A stretch of 64,000 bases of DNA, taken from contig JAEUOU010000002.1 of the NCBI GenBank assembly GCA_016790575.1, positions 80,647 through 144,646 of the forward strand, in the 5' to 3' direction. Shown one piece after another: positions 1 to 9,314 of this stretch. How positions within the stretch are numbered: the first letter of the stretch is position 1; each line of letters begins with the position of its first letter. The notes under the pieces were generated by a model. The model saw nothing but the letters and a program-made list of their open reading frames with translations. It was not told the DNA's origin and did no database searches. The translations under genes and the position numbers were made by a program. The DNA comes from Burkholderiaceae bacterium (GTDB taxonomy: Bacteria > Pseudomonadota > Gammaproteobacteria > Burkholderiales > Burkholderiaceae_C).

Positions 1-303
1 CAAAGCCAGCCGGATGGCCTCGCGCCGCTGCGCGCCCAGGTCATGGGCGAGATCCGGGCGATTGACCCGCACCTGGCGCCGCAGTTCCTGCTGGCGGGCA
101 GCGTCCTCACACCAAAGCACCGCCTGCGGCGCGTGGTCGGCCAACCAGTCCCGCAAGGCCTTCTCGGCGCGTTCGATGGTGGGGGCAATCGGCCACAAGG
201 TATCGTCCAGGTCGATGGTGATCGCCCGGATGCGCGCGCGGTCGAGTACGGGGCCGCGAAGGGCGGGCTCCGGGCTTGTCGAGGGTTCGGGCAGGGCATT
301 CAT
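1..303 (-). CDS. HAD-superfamily hydrolase, N-terminal part (gene runs off the window)
   Basis: The minus strand is open from an ATG at 303 to the window edge (101 codons). The N-terminus reads RARIRAITIDLDDTLWPIAP, which contains the HAD motif I (DLDDT, with the nucleophilic Asp) followed by the start of a helical cap. HAD hydrolases of this type are usually cytoplasmic phosphatases of small phosphorylated metabolites; the substrate cannot be told from this fragment. The gene is divergent from hemH with only 19 bases between the start codons, so the two promoters must overlap the opposite gene or lie further inside. Motifs II-IV are outside the window. The family call is firm; the precise function is unknown. 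Confidence 0.85.
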   Translation of the reverse strand, partial: MNALPEPSTSPEPALRGPVLDRARIRAITIDLDDTLWPIAPTIERAEKALRDWLADHAPQAVLWCEDAARQQELRRQVRVNRPDLAHDLGAQRREAIRLAL

Positions 304-322
304 GCTTGACCGAGAATACCGC

Positions 323-1414
323 ATGTCCTTTCGCCCCGAACCCCCCTATTCCCATGGTCAGCCCGCCCGAACCGCCGTGCTGCTGTGCAACCTGGGCACC
401 CCTGACGCCCCTACCGCCGCCGCGCTGCGACGTTACCTGGCCGAATTCCTGGGCGATCCGAGGGTGGTGGAAATCCCCCGGCCGCTGTGGTGGCTGATCC
501 TGCACGGCATCATTTTGCGCACGCGGCCGGCAAAGTCGGCGGCCAAATACGCCAGCATCTGGACGCCCGATGGCTCACCGCTGGCCGTCTGGACGGCTCG
601 GCAGGCCACCTTGCTGCGGGGCTGGCTCGGTGAGCGCGGCCATCAGGTCACGGTGCGACATGCCATGCGATACGGCAATCCGTCCATCGCATCGCAACTG
701 GACCAGCTCAAGGCCGAAGGCGCCACCCGCGTCCTGATCTTGCCGCTGTACCCGCAGTACAGCGGCACCACAACCGCCAGCATGGTCGATGCAGTGACGG
801 ACTGGAGCCGGAACATACGCCAGCTGCCCGAGCTGCGGTTCGTCAACCGTTTCCACGATGACCCCGGCTATATCGGGGCGCTGGCCGAGCGCATTCGCGC
901 CCACTGGCGTGACCACGGCCAGCCCGAGCAGCTGGTGATGAGTTTTCATGGTGTGCCCGAACGCACCCTGCACTTGGGCGACCCCTACCACTGCGAGTGC
1001 CTCAAGACCGCCCGGCTGCTGGCCGAGCGGCTGGGTTTGCCGCGGGAGCGCTGGCGGGTCACGTTTCAGTCCCGATTCGGCAAAGCCAAGTGGCTTGAGC
1101 CCTATACCGAGCCCACCCTGGTGGAGCTGGCCCGCTCCGGTGTGCGGCATGTGCAGGTGGTCTGCCCCGGCTTTCCGGCGGACTGTCTGGAAACGCTCGA
1201 AGAGATCGCCCAGGAGGTCCGCGAGGCCTTTGTGCATGCCGGGGGCGAGCGTTTCGAATACATTCCCTGCCTGAACGACAGCCCGGCGTGGATCACCGCC
1301 CTGGCTGACCTGGCCGAGCGCCACCTGGCCGGCTGGCCGACCCGTGAACCAGCCGATCCCGCCGCATTGGCCGCGTCCCGCGCAGCCGCGCTGGCGGCCG
1401 GCGCGCCGCGCTGA
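323..1414 (+). CDS. hemH: Ferrochelatase
   Basis: Inserts Fe2+ into protoporphyrin IX, the last step of haem synthesis; cytoplasmic or peripheral at the inner membrane. The 363-residue product has the usual length. It shows the N-terminal VLLCNLGTPDAP segment, the catalytic-His motif SFHGVPERT (His209), the CPGFPADCLETLEEI segment (Glu290) and the FQSRFGKAKWLEPYT block. The ATG at 323 was chosen because upstream codons have no family similarity and an ATG at 302 would overlap the start of the divergent HAD gene. The ProQ/FinO-domain gene follows after 28 bases and may be co-transcribed. In relatives, as I recall, hemH lies close to hslR and grpE-dnaK; here those are 33 and 62 kb away. Confidence 0.97.
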   Translation: MSFRPEPPYSHGQPARTAVLLCNLGTPDAPTAAALRRYLAEFLGDPRVVEIPRPLWWLILHGIILRTRPAKSAAKYASIWTPDGSPLAVWTARQATLLRGWLGERGHQVTVRHAMRYGNPSIASQLDQLKAEGATRVLILPLYPQYSGTTTASMVDAVTDWSRNIRQLPELRFVNRFHDDPGYIGALAERIRAHWRDHGQPEQLVMSFHGVPERTLHLGDPYHCECLKTARLLAERLGLPRERWRVTFQSRFGKAKWLEPYTEPTLVELARSGVRHVQVVCPGFPADCLETLEEIAQEVREAFVHAGGERFEYIPCLNDSPAWITALADLAERHLAGWPTREPADPAALAASRAAALAAGAPR

Positions 1415-1442
1415 ACCGCATTTTTCGCCCTTTTTCGACACC

Positions 1443-2207
1443 ATGAGCCTGAACGACAGCACCCACGACAGCAGCGCCCCCTTCGCCGGCGCCCATCCTC
1501 TCGACAACACCGCCATGGCGCCGCTCCAGGACACCGCGCCGGAAACCGCCGACGCGTCGCCCCCGACGAAATCATCGACCGCGCCCGCCCGCCAGGCCAG
1601 CCCGGCGGTGCGGGCCGCCCTGGCAACCCTTGCCGAGCGCTTCCCCCAGCTGTTCGGACCGGAACCGCGCCCGCTCAAACGCGGCGTTTTCGAAGACCTC
1701 GCCGGTGCCGGCCTGGAGGGTCTGGACCGGGACACCCTCAAACTCGCTCTGGCCCAGCACACCCGATCAACCCGGTACCTGCAGGCCGTCGCCCACGCCC
1801 AGCCCCGGCATGACCTGCAAGGCAAACCGGTCGAGGCCATGGCGCCGGAGCACACGGCGCAGGCGCTGCTGGAAGTGTTTCGCCGGCGCCAGCGACGGGA
1901 CGGCACCCTGGCGCACGAGGCCCTGGTGCGCCGACTCGTCCACCTGATGGTGACGTCCGACCTCAGCGTCGCGCAATGGGCCGACTGCGTGCAGACCCGG
2001 GACGAGGGTCTGGCGCGGGCCATGACCGAGGCCCGCGACAACTTCGCCATGCAGCTCGCCCGCGACGAGGCCCTGTTGCGCGCGTTTGACACCAGTGGCA
2101 CCGCCCTGGAAGACTTCGCGCACCAGTACGGGCTGCCCGTCCATACCGCCCGGATGCGCCTGGCCAGCGCCCGTCGCCGACGGACTGCGACTGCCGAGAG
2201 CACCTGA
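1443..2207 (+). CDS. ProQ/FinO-domain RNA-binding protein
   Basis: 254 residues. An N-terminal stretch of about 55 residues is rich in Ser, Thr, Ala and Pro and looks disordered. A ProQ/FinO-like domain follows at about residues 60-160 (VRAALATLAERFPQLFG, then PLKRGVFEDL and a helical part with ALAQHTRSTRYLQAV). ProQ/FinO proteins bind structured RNAs and sRNA-mRNA pairs. The C-terminal 90 residues are helical (VRRLVHLMVTSDLSVAQWAD) and end in a basic Arg-rich tail. The start ATG lies 28 bases after the hemH stop. The domain assignment is good; the RNA targets are unknown. The gene is followed directly by a copy of the 42-bp repeat. Confidence 0.85.
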   Translation: MSLNDSTHDSSAPFAGAHPLDNTAMAPLQDTAPETADASPPTKSSTAPARQASPAVRAALATLAERFPQLFGPEPRPLKRGVFEDLAGAGLEGLDRDTLKLALAQHTRSTRYLQAVAHAQPRHDLQGKPVEAMAPEHTAQALLEVFRRRQRRDGTLAHEALVRRLVHLMVTSDLSVAQWADCVQTRDEGLARAMTEARDNFAMQLARDEALLRAFDTSGTALEDFAHQYGLPVHTARMRLASARRRRTATAEST

Positions 2208-2221
2208 GAACTTTATTTTTT

Positions 2222-2263
2222 ATAGCTGAAAAGCACCTTTTCACGCTGGGTAAGCCCCTGTTT
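2222..2263 (+). repeat. 42-bp dispersed element, copy A
   Basis: Starts with ATAGC and contains GCACC, ACGCTGGGTAAG and a T-rich end. It lies 15 bases after the stop of the ProQ/FinO-domain gene, in the convergent gap before the alpha/beta-hydrolase gene. It aligns without gaps to the seven other copies in the window. Confidence 0.85.
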
Positions 2264-2354
2264 CGCGTGAAATCAGCCGCCCCGCACCGCGTCGCGCCGC
2301 TTCCGCTCTGGCGCAATGGCTTTCCCGGTCGGCCGCGGCGCGACCGCGGGGGTG

Positions 2355-3278
2355 TCAGGCCGCCGATTGGGTCAGAAAGCCGCTGACCAGGTCCAGCTGG
2401 GCGGCGACGTTCAGCGCCGGGGCATGGCCACAGCCGGGCACCTCGATCACCGTGAGCTGGCCGGTGCGGCCGGGGCCGCGACCGACCATTGCCGACACGG
2501 TCTCGGGCAGCACCAGGTCGCTGTCGGCGCCGCGCAGGCACAGCACCGGGATGTCCAGCGCGTCATAGTGGTCCCAGATTCGGTAGTCGTCGGGGTACAG
2601 CACAAACTGCTGCACCATCGCCGGATCGTAATGCGGCGTGACCCGGCCGTCGGGCAGGCGCCGGGTGGAGGTTTCGGTCAGGCGGCGCCACTGGGCGTCG
2701 CTGAGCCAGCCGTAGGGCGCATAAACCTGGCGAAAAAATGCTTCCAGCTCACGCACCGTGACAAACGCCGGCGGTTGGCCGGCGTAGGCCTTGATGCGCT
2801 CGATGGCCGGCTGGGCCAGTTCGGGCGCGTTGTCATTGAGCACCAGCGAACGGATGCGGCCCCGCAGTGACGGCTCCAGCAACCCGGCCGCGCAGACGGT
2901 ACCGATTGCACCGCCCATGGACGTCCCGACCCAGTGCACGGTGGCCAGTTCCAGCTGATCCATCAGTTCGCGGGCCTGGCGGGCGTAGAAGGCCAGGCAG
3001 TATTCGTCACGCGGCGCCGGGCTCCATTGCGACAGGCCGCGGCCCAGCGTGTCCGGGCAGATCACCCGCCAGCCCTGGCGGCTCAGGTGGACCGCCAGCT
3101 CGTCCATGTCGCGTCCGGTGCGGGCCAGTCCATGCCAGGCGATGACGGTCCCCCGCGAACGGGTGGCAACCCCCTCGCCGGGCCAAGCGGGCGCGGGCGC
3201 GGCCGAGCCGGTAGCCGGCCAGTCCAGGTAGTGAATCTCGCGGCCGGCGCAGGTCAGGTAGGCGGATACGGGGGTCAT
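2355..3278 (-). CDS. Alpha/beta-hydrolase
   Basis: 307 residues of an alpha/beta-hydrolase fold. The oxyanion region is VIAWHGLARTGRDMDEL (about residues 45-61), the nucleophile elbow is GTSMG (Ser120), and a late Asp/His region includes PVLCLRGADSDLVL and VPGCGHAPAL. There is no signal peptide, so it should be cytoplasmic. It is the last gene of the long minus-strand PHB-scavenging cluster, 90 bases after the oligomer hydrolase. A role in hydrolysing an imported hydroxyacid ester or oligomer is inferred from context only. The family is also used for many unrelated esters. Confidence 0.85.
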   Translation of the reverse strand: MTPVSAYLTCAGREIHYLDWPATGSAAPAPAWPGEGVATRSRGTVIAWHGLARTGRDMDELAVHLSRQGWRVICPDTLGRGLSQWSPAPRDEYCLAFYARQARELMDQLELATVHWVGTSMGGAIGTVCAAGLLEPSLRGRIRSLVLNDNAPELAQPAIERIKAYAGQPPAFVTVRELEAFFRQVYAPYGWLSDAQWRRLTETSTRRLPDGRVTPHYDPAMVQQFVLYPDDYRIWDHYDALDIPVLCLRGADSDLVLPETVSAMVGRGPGRTGQLTVIEVPGCGHAPALNVAAQLDLVSGFLTQSAA

Positions 3279-3368
3279 GGGGTCAATCCTTGGTCAGGGC
3301 GGACGCCGGCCAGCGACCGGGTCCGCATCCGGGGCCGCGCCTTGCAGCGCGGCCCCATCGCGACGCAC

Positions 3369-5555
3369 TCAGTTGGGAACGTTGATGGCGGTCCCGGCGA
3401 AACCGATCACGTTGCCGGCCGCTGGCGCAGCCACGGCAGCGGGCACCTGCGCAGCCGTAATGGCCGGCGCCGCGCCCGCGGCACCGCCACGCGGGGTGGC
3501 GCGAACCACCTGGCTGGGTGGCAGCGCCGCGCCCGACTTCAGATTCGCCCAGACCGCGTTGAGCGCCTGGTTGAAATACGGGTGCAGGGGCACGAAACGA
3601 TTGTCGAAACCGGAGAACGGCAGGAAGGCGTCGAAATGCTGCGCGTTGGTCACTTCCCAGTAGGTCAGGCGGGTATTGGGCCCTTCCGTGACGCGGTTAT
3701 AGGCCACATAGGCCCGGGAGGAGTGGTTGACCGGCACCAGGGCGTCGTTGCGACCGTGGACGATCACGGTGGGTTTGCCACGCAGGTTGCCGCCCAGCTG
3801 CACTTCTGCCATGCCCGCCCGAACCGCGTCGCTTTGCGCTTTGGTCGGGGTGCTGGCGGCGTTCAGCTCGGCGCCCGTCATCGGGTCGCGGCCGGTCACC
3901 AGCGCGCGCTGGCACAGGGCAGCGTCCAGCGCGAAGTCGGAGCGGGTGGAGCTCTGCGATACGCCAAACTGCCAGGCCTTCGCGCCACCCACCGAGTTGT
4001 TGAACACCACCGTGGCCGGAACGCCATTGGCGGTGCCGTTGCCAGTGGCGTAGGACGTCGCCTTGACTGCCGCAACGGGGGCGATCACATCTCCGGTGGC
4101 GTTGGTTTGCGCCAGGCTCGTGCCACACAGGTTTTCCGTGACACTGAAACGCCCCAGCGCGTTGGTGTACATCATGGCGATGATGGGCGAGTTGCCCAGC
4201 CCGTAGTGCGCGGTGTGCATGGTGTCGTGGACCGCGTCGTAGCCATAGGCCCGCAGCTTGGCCAGCGCGTCGGACGCGCGGGCCGCTGTGGTGGCGCCGG
4301 TCACCATGCCTTTTTCGGCCAGTGAGGTACAGCGGTTCTCGGCACGGCCGGACATGCCCAGCAAGGCCATGTAGTTGTAGATGCTGGCCTCGGCCATCGC
4401 CGCCTCGGGCGCCAGCGCCGCGCAGGGCTGGAAGATGTTGCCATAGGTGAAGTAGTCGATCAGCGCCAGGCCATGCCGGCCGGCCGCCACCCCGCCCTGT
4501 TGCACGCCGTAACCGGCGGTCGACTTGGGTTGGGCGCTGGGCTCGGACGCCACCACCGCATCGATCAGGCCGGCGCCGTCCTGTTCGGCCGCCTGCAGCA
4601 CGGCCGCGCCCCCGTTGGACACCGAGGCGGCAATCACCAGGGTGTTGTCCGGCTTGAACTTCACCTGTTTGCCCGAGCCGCTGGAGTGCGCCGGGGCGTA
4701 TTCCTGGTTGAGGACGTACAGCGCGTACTGGATCGATGCCAGCGTGTCGTTACCCCAGTCTTTCTCGGGGTTCTGTTGCGAGTGGGCATGTTTGAGCGCC
4801 AGCCGGTTGGGGAACGCGGCATTGAAGGCGGCGCGTGCCGCGTCGGTCACGTTGGCCGCAAAGTGTGCCAGCACCCCGGCTTCGGCCCGCGTGGCGCGAG
4901 TGCCGTCGATGCGGTGAACGCTGTCGTCGCCCAGGTCATGCAGGCCCATGCCTTTGCCCGAATCGGTCAGCGCGACCGCGCAGCCGCGCTTGAGGCCCCA
5001 TTCGGCCGCACTGCCGATCGAGCCGTACACCCCCCGCGAGCCCGACGAAGGCCCGGCCACGATACAGGGGTTGTTGACGTCAAAGCTGGCCGGAACCTGC
5101 ACCGCCATGGTGACGTTCTTGCGTCCGGTGCCGTCGTCCAGGCGGGCGACATATTCGACCCCTGGAATCAGGCCTTCGCCCAGCGTATTGTTGCCGGCAA
5201 GGTCGATATTGGGGCCGTACAGCGTGCCATAGCCGCCATTGGCGGACGGGTCCAGGATTCCCCGGTAATTGGCATAGATCGCATTGCGGCGCAGCTCCAT
5301 TGCGGTGGGCGCAGCGGCATTGGCGTAAGCGGGCGCGGCGGCGGCCCCCAGCCCCGTGCGACCCAGGCCGCCGGTCAGCAGGTCCTGCGTGTCCGCACTG
5401 GTGCCCGCACCCGGTGCGGTCGCGGTATAGGCCGTGCGCGACAGCTCGACCGATCCGGCCGGCGCGCTGGCGCGTGGCTCCGGCGAATCACTGCAGGCTG
5501 CCAGCGCGGCGGCGGCAAGCAGGCTCAGTCCCAGGCGGGTGGTGTGGTCCTTCAT
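3369..5555 (-). CDS. D-(-)-3-hydroxybutyrate oligomer hydrolase, lipoprotein form
   Basis: 728 residues, matching the large 3HB-oligomer hydrolase family of Burkholderiales. The enzyme cleaves 3-hydroxybutyrate dimers and oligomers released by PHB depolymerase to monomers. The N-terminus is a lipoprotein signal (LSLLAAAALAAC, lipid-bearing Cys21), so it is predicted to be anchored in the periplasm or outer membrane. The probable nucleophile is Ser313 in SVSNGG; HGRNDALVPVNH and NAQHFDAFLPF look like the Asp and His regions. The start at 5555 has a clear AAGGAGA upstream; in-frame codons further upstream look non-coding. It sits after livM in the same orientation, which ties import and oligomer breakdown together. 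Confidence 0.9.
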   Translation of the reverse strand: MKDHTTRLGLSLLAAAALAACSDSPEPRASAPAGSVELSRTAYTATAPGAGTSADTQDLLTGGLGRTGLGAAAAPAYANAAAPTAMELRRNAIYANYRGILDPSANGGYGTLYGPNIDLAGNNTLGEGLIPGVEYVARLDDGTGRKNVTMAVQVPASFDVNNPCIVAGPSSGSRGVYGSIGSAAEWGLKRGCAVALTDSGKGMGLHDLGDDSVHRIDGTRATRAEAGVLAHFAANVTDAARAAFNAAFPNRLALKHAHSQQNPEKDWGNDTLASIQYALYVLNQEYAPAHSSGSGKQVKFKPDNTLVIAASVSNGGAAVLQAAEQDGAGLIDAVVASEPSAQPKSTAGYGVQQGGVAAGRHGLALIDYFTYGNIFQPCAALAPEAAMAEASIYNYMALLGMSGRAENRCTSLAEKGMVTGATTAARASDALAKLRAYGYDAVHDTMHTAHYGLGNSPIIAMMYTNALGRFSVTENLCGTSLAQTNATGDVIAPVAAVKATSYATGNGTANGVPATVVFNNSVGGAKAWQFGVSQSSTRSDFALDAALCQRALVTGRDPMTGAELNAASTPTKAQSDAVRAGMAEVQLGGNLRGKPTVIVHGRNDALVPVNHSSRAYVAYNRVTEGPNTRLTYWEVTNAQHFDAFLPFSGFDNRFVPLHPYFNQALNAVWANLKSGAALPPSQVVRATPRGGAAGAAPAITAAQVPAAVAAPAAGNVIGFAGTAINVPN

Positions 5556-5610
5556 GGTGTCTCCTTGTTGATGGACGGGTGGGGGGAATCGGGTGGAAAC
5601 GGTGTCACGG

Positions 5611-6693
5611 TCAGGCACGCGCGGGCCGCTGGCGGAGGGCTCGTTCGCGCAGCCGCCCGACAACGCCCGTCGGGAAGTAATAGACCGACAGCACAAACAG
5701 CAGGCCCAGCCAAAGCAGCCAGCGATCGGGCGAGAGCAAGGCCGCAAGCAGGGGCACGGCCGCGGCGGCCTCGCTGGCCAGACGCAGCAGGTCCTGCAGG
5801 TAGCTTTGCGCCACGACAAAAATCACCGCGCCGATGGCCGAGCCGTAGATCGTGCCCATGCCGCCGATCACCACGATCAACAGCACGTCCATCATGATTT
5901 CGAAGGACAGCGAGGTATCCGGTCCGTTGTAGCGCAGCCAGATGGCCAGCATCGCCCCGGCCAGTGTGGCAAACAGCGCCGACAACACGGCGGAGGTGGT
6001 GCGGTAGACGACCACACGGTAGCCGATGGCTTCGGCGCGGAATTCGTTCTCGCGAATGGCCTGCAGCACCCGGCCGAACGGGGAATTGACCACCCGCAGC
6101 AGGGCCAGCATCAGCACCACGGTCAGCACAAACAGTCCGTAGTAGGTCAGCAGCCGGCCATCGAGCGAAACGCCCAGCAGCGGCTCCTCGCGAAACACCG
6201 TGCCGGGCGACAGCAGCGCCGGGAGCTTGAAGGTCAGACCGTCCTCGCCACCCGTGATTTCGGACAACTGGGACGCCAGCGTCTGGAAGGCCGCGGCGAC
6301 CGCCAGGGTGATCATGGCAAAAAAGATCGCGCGCACCCGCAGGGAAAACAGGCCGATGACCAGCGACAGCAGCAGCGACAGGCCCAGCGCCACCGCCACG
6401 CCGGTGCCCAGCGCCGTCCAGGTCGGCCCCAGGGCGGTGCTGGCGATCGCCACCCCGTAGGCGCCGATGCCGAAAAACATGGTGTGCGCGAAACTGACGA
6501 TGCCGGTGTACCCCAGCAACAGGTCAAAGCTGGCGACCAGGACAATGAAAATCAGAATCTTGGCCGCCACACTGAGCGCCTTGACACCAGGAAAGAGGAA
6601 CGGCGCGAAAGCCAGTCCCAGCAGCACCGCCGCCAGCACAAGGGCCAGCACAAGGCTGCGCGGGAAGTCGTTGGAAAGAATCCGGTTCAGCAT
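5611..6693 (-). CDS. livM: Branched-chain-amino-acid-type ABC transporter, permease LivM
   Basis: 360 residues, very hydrophobic, with about 9-10 membrane segments and the LivM signature region (SFDLLLGYTGIVSFAHTMFF and the later GGMGTIYGSAIGAVIF). With LivH it forms the inner-membrane channel of a HAAT-family importer. The gene lies 36 bases after livH. In this cluster the substrate is probably not an amino acid: the transporter is flanked by a PHB depolymerase and an oligomer hydrolase, so 3-hydroxybutyrate or its short oligomers are plausible cargo. That substrate is an inference from gene order. Confidence 0.92.
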   Translation of the reverse strand: MLNRILSNDFPRSLVLALVLAAVLLGLAFAPFLFPGVKALSVAAKILIFIVLVASFDLLLGYTGIVSFAHTMFFGIGAYGVAIASTALGPTWTALGTGVAVALGLSLLLSLVIGLFSLRVRAIFFAMITLAVAAAFQTLASQLSEITGGEDGLTFKLPALLSPGTVFREEPLLGVSLDGRLLTYYGLFVLTVVLMLALLRVVNSPFGRVLQAIRENEFRAEAIGYRVVVYRTTSAVLSALFATLAGAMLAIWLRYNGPDTSLSFEIMMDVLLIVVIGGMGTIYGSAIGAVIFVVAQSYLQDLLRLASEAAAAVPLLAALLSPDRWLLWLGLLFVLSVYYFPTGVVGRLRERALRQRPARA

Positions 6694-6729
6694 GGGAAAG
6701 CCTTCATTCGGAGGAGCCGACGAACCGCT

Positions 6730-7713
6730 TCAGCGGTTGGCCACGGGGTACACACCCTGCGGACGCCACAGCAGCACCGCCACCATCAGCGCGATGTTGG
6801 AAAACAGCGCCACCTTGGGCGCCAGAAATCCGGTGTAGTTGGCCATCAGTCCCACCAGCAGCGCCCCGATCAGCGCGCCACCGGTGCTGCCCAGGCCGCC
6901 GATGATGATGACGATGAAAATCAGCACGTTGACCTGCGCGCCCATCTGCGGCACCACGTTCTGCTGGTACAGCCCCCACATCACGCCGCCCAGGCCGGCC
7001 AGCGCGCTGCCCACCACAAACACCCCGACAAACAGCCGGCGGATGCGGTAGCCGAGCGACTCGACCATCTCGCGGTCCTGCACGCCCGCGCGAATGAGCA
7101 ACCCGATCTTGGTGCGCGACAGCGTCCAGATCTGCAGCCCGAACACCAGCAGCCCCACAACCACGGCAATCAGCCGGTATTTCTCGACCGAGGCGTCGCC
7201 CAGCAGCAGCGACCCGCGCATGCCCTCGGGCAGCGGCAACGCAATCTGCAAGGGCCCCCAGATCACCTTGATCAGCTCTTCACCGATGATCATGCCGCCC
7301 ATGGTGATCAGGATCTGCTTGAGGTGCTGGCCGTACACCGGCCGGACGATGAAACGCTCGAAGGCCAGCCCCACCGCCGCCGCCACCGCCATGGCAATCA
7401 CCATGGCCGGCACCACCGCCACCAGGTTGCGCCACAGCTCGGCCGAGCCGGTCCAGTCGCCCATGGCGCCCAGCACGCTGGTGGCCACAAAAGCGCCCAG
7501 CGCAATGAACACGCCGTGGCCGAAATTGAGCACGTCCATCAGCCCGAAAACCAGCGTCAGGCCCGACGCAATGATGAAAATGATCATGCCCATGGCCAGA
7601 CCGGCGACCGTCAGCGTCACCCAGGTCGAGCCCGATCCCACCGCCGGCAAAGCGGCCAGCGCCAGCAGCGGCACCAGGGCCAGCGGCTTCCAGTCCAGTT
7701 CCAGCGCCTTCAT
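6730..7713 (-). CDS. livH: Branched-chain-amino-acid-type ABC transporter, permease LivH
   Basis: 327 residues with about 8 membrane segments and the LivH-type block ASGLTLVFGLMDVLNFGHG, then the conserved GGLGSTGGALIGALLVG loop near the C-terminus that contacts the ATPase. The start at 7713 was chosen for GGAGG with 7-base spacing and because it gives the family-typical N-terminus (MKALELDW). It partners with LivM, LivF and LivG. A copy of the 42-bp repeat lies in the 91-base gap between this start and the livF stop. Confidence 0.92.
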   Translation of the reverse strand: MKALELDWKPLALVPLLALAALPAVGSGSTWVTLTVAGLAMGMIIFIIASGLTLVFGLMDVLNFGHGVFIALGAFVATSVLGAMGDWTGSAELWRNLVAVVPAMVIAMAVAAAVGLAFERFIVRPVYGQHLKQILITMGGMIIGEELIKVIWGPLQIALPLPEGMRGSLLLGDASVEKYRLIAVVVGLLVFGLQIWTLSRTKIGLLIRAGVQDREMVESLGYRIRRLFVGVFVVGSALAGLGGVMWGLYQQNVVPQMGAQVNVLIFIVIIIGGLGSTGGALIGALLVGLMANYTGFLAPKVALFSNIALMVAVLLWRPQGVYPVANR

Positions 7714-7749
7714 GCGGCACCTCCACGGAGTTTCATTACTACAAACCTG

Positions 7750-7791
7750 ATAGCAAAAAAGCACCATTTTGTGCTGAGTATTGCCACTTTT
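7750..7791 (+). repeat. 42-bp dispersed element, copy B
   Basis: ATAGC start, GCACC at positions 12-16, GTGCTGAGTA in place of the usual CTGGGTA core. It sits inside the transporter operon between livF and livH, in opposite orientation to the genes. Most diverged in the core of the eight copies. Confidence 0.75.
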
Positions 7792-7804
7792 TCCATGAAA
7801 TCGC

Positions 7805-8530
7805 TCATAAGGACAGCCCGAGCAGCGACTGTTGCAAGGCCTCGTCGTCCGCCAGCGCCTGCATGGCGCCGGCATGGACCACCACACCGTTGTCCATGAC
7901 CGCCACGGTGTCGCCGAGCCGCTTGGCAAACGACAGGTTCTGCTCCACCAGCAAAATCGTCACGCCCTGCGCCTTGAGCTGGCGGAAAGCGTCGATCATG
8001 TTGTTGATGATGGCCGGCGCCAGGCCCTTGCTGGGCTCGTCCACGATCAGCAGCTCGCGCGGCTCGACGATGGCGCGGCTGACGGCCAGCATCTGCTTTT
8101 GTCCGCCCGAGAGCTTGCCGGCCGGGTGGTTCCAGAACTTTTCCACCGCCGGAAACAGGCTGAAGATCCACTGCAGCCGGGCCTGGTCGATCTGGCCGGC
8201 GTTTTTTGCCTGGCGCGCGGCCAGCAGCATGTTTTCCTTCACCGTCAGGTCGGCAAAGATGCCCATGTTCTCGGGAACATAGGCAATGCCACGTCCGGCG
8301 ATCTGCGGTGTCGCCTGGGCCGTGATGTCATCGCCCTGGAACCGGATGCGCCCCCTGGACGCTGGCCACAGCCCCATGATGGTGCGCAGCGTGGTGGTTT
8401 TGCCCGCACCATTGCGGCCGAGCAGCATGGTCAGCTGCCCGCGCGGCACCACCAGGTCCACCCCGTGCAGGATGTGGTAGGCCCCGATATGGGTGTGCAC
8501 CCCTTCGAGGGTGAGCAGCACGTCGTTCAT
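7805..8530 (-). CDS. livF: ABC transporter ATP-binding protein LivF
   Basis: 241 residues, typical LivF length. Walker A is GRNGAGKTT, the ABC signature is LSGGQ, Walker B is LLIVDEP and the switch His lies in the LLVEQN region, where the usual H-loop is replaced by Gln as in many LivF proteins. It energises the importer from the cytoplasmic face. Its ATG overlaps the livG stop by 4 bases, indicating translational coupling. Confidence 0.95.
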   Translation of the reverse strand: MNDVLLTLEGVHTHIGAYHILHGVDLVVPRGQLTMLLGRNGAGKTTTLRTIMGLWPASRGRIRFQGDDITAQATPQIAGRGIAYVPENMGIFADLTVKENMLLAARQAKNAGQIDQARLQWIFSLFPAVEKFWNHPAGKLSGGQKQMLAVSRAIVEPRELLIVDEPSKGLAPAIINNMIDAFRQLKAQGVTILLVEQNLSFAKRLGDTVAVMDNGVVVHAGAMQALADDEALQQSLLGLSL

Positions 8531-9291
8531 GCGGCCTCCTTGCTCACGCCCAGATACGCTTCCTGCACGACCGGCGAAGCAATCACCGCGGCCGGCTCGC
8601 CGTCGGCCACCAGCGTGCCGTTGGTCAGCACGATGATGCGGTCGGCGAGTTCGCGCACCACATCCATCTTGTGTTCGACCAGCAAGATGGTCTTGGTCTT
8701 GTCCTGCTTGAGCCGGCGGATCAGGTTCAGGATCACCGGCGCCTCGTCATGGCTCATGCCCGCCGTGGGCTCGTCGAACATGTACACCTGTGGCTCCAGC
8801 GCCATCAGCAGGGCCACCTCCAGCTTGCGCTGGTCGCCATGGGGAAGGCTGGCCACCGGCATGGTCTGGCGGTCGGCCATGGACACCGACTCCAGAAGCT
8901 CCTGCGCGCGCCGCGTCAGCGCCGTATGGTCGCTCCAGATGCTCCACAGGTTCAAACCGCGCCGGTGCGGCCCTTCGCGGGTGGCCTGCACCGCCAGGCG
9001 CACGTTTTCCAGCACGCTCAGGTTGGGAAACAGGTTGGTCAGTTGAAACGCCCGCCCCAGCCCCGCCCGCGTGCGCGCCGAAACGCTCAAACCCGAGAGG
9101 TCGCGGCCGTTGAGGCTGACACGGCCTTCACTGGCGCGCAACTGGCCGGAGATCAGGTTGAAATAGGTCGTCTTGCCGGCTCCGTTGGGGCCGACGATGG
9201 CCGTCAACGTGCCGGGCTGGAACGTGCAGGTCACCCGATTGACGGCCACATGGCCGCCAAAGCGGATGGTCAGGTCCTGGGTTTCAAGCAT
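8527..9291 (-). CDS. livG: ABC transporter ATP-binding protein LivG
   Basis: 254 residues. Walker A is GPNGAGKTT, Walker B is VYMFDEP, and the H-loop is VEHKMD. The signature motif reads LPHGDQRKLE instead of LSGGQ, a replacement common in the LivG branch. The start at 9291 gives the normal N-terminus (MLETQDLTIRFGG). Only 23 bases separate it from the stop of the PHB depolymerase gene upstream, so the secreted enzyme and the importer are probably on one transcript. Confidence 0.94.
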   Translation of the reverse strand: MLETQDLTIRFGGHVAVNRVTCTFQPGTLTAIVGPNGAGKTTYFNLISGQLRASEGRVSLNGRDLSGLSVSARTRAGLGRAFQLTNLFPNLSVLENVRLAVQATREGPHRRGLNLWSIWSDHTALTRRAQELLESVSMADRQTMPVASLPHGDQRKLEVALLMALEPQVYMFDEPTAGMSHDEAPVILNLIRRLKQDKTKTILLVEHKMDVVRELADRIIVLTNGTLVADGEPAAVIASPVVQEAYLGVSKEAA

Positions 9292-9314
9292 GGTTTCCTT
9301 GAAAAATGCGGCCT

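Noticed and set aside
5593..7899. A 768-codon open frame on the plus strand opposite livM and livH
   Set aside because: It is rich in His, Gln, Arg and Gly with no domain, has no ribosome-binding site, and lies exactly over two well-supported permease genes. Such long antisense frames are expected at high G+C.
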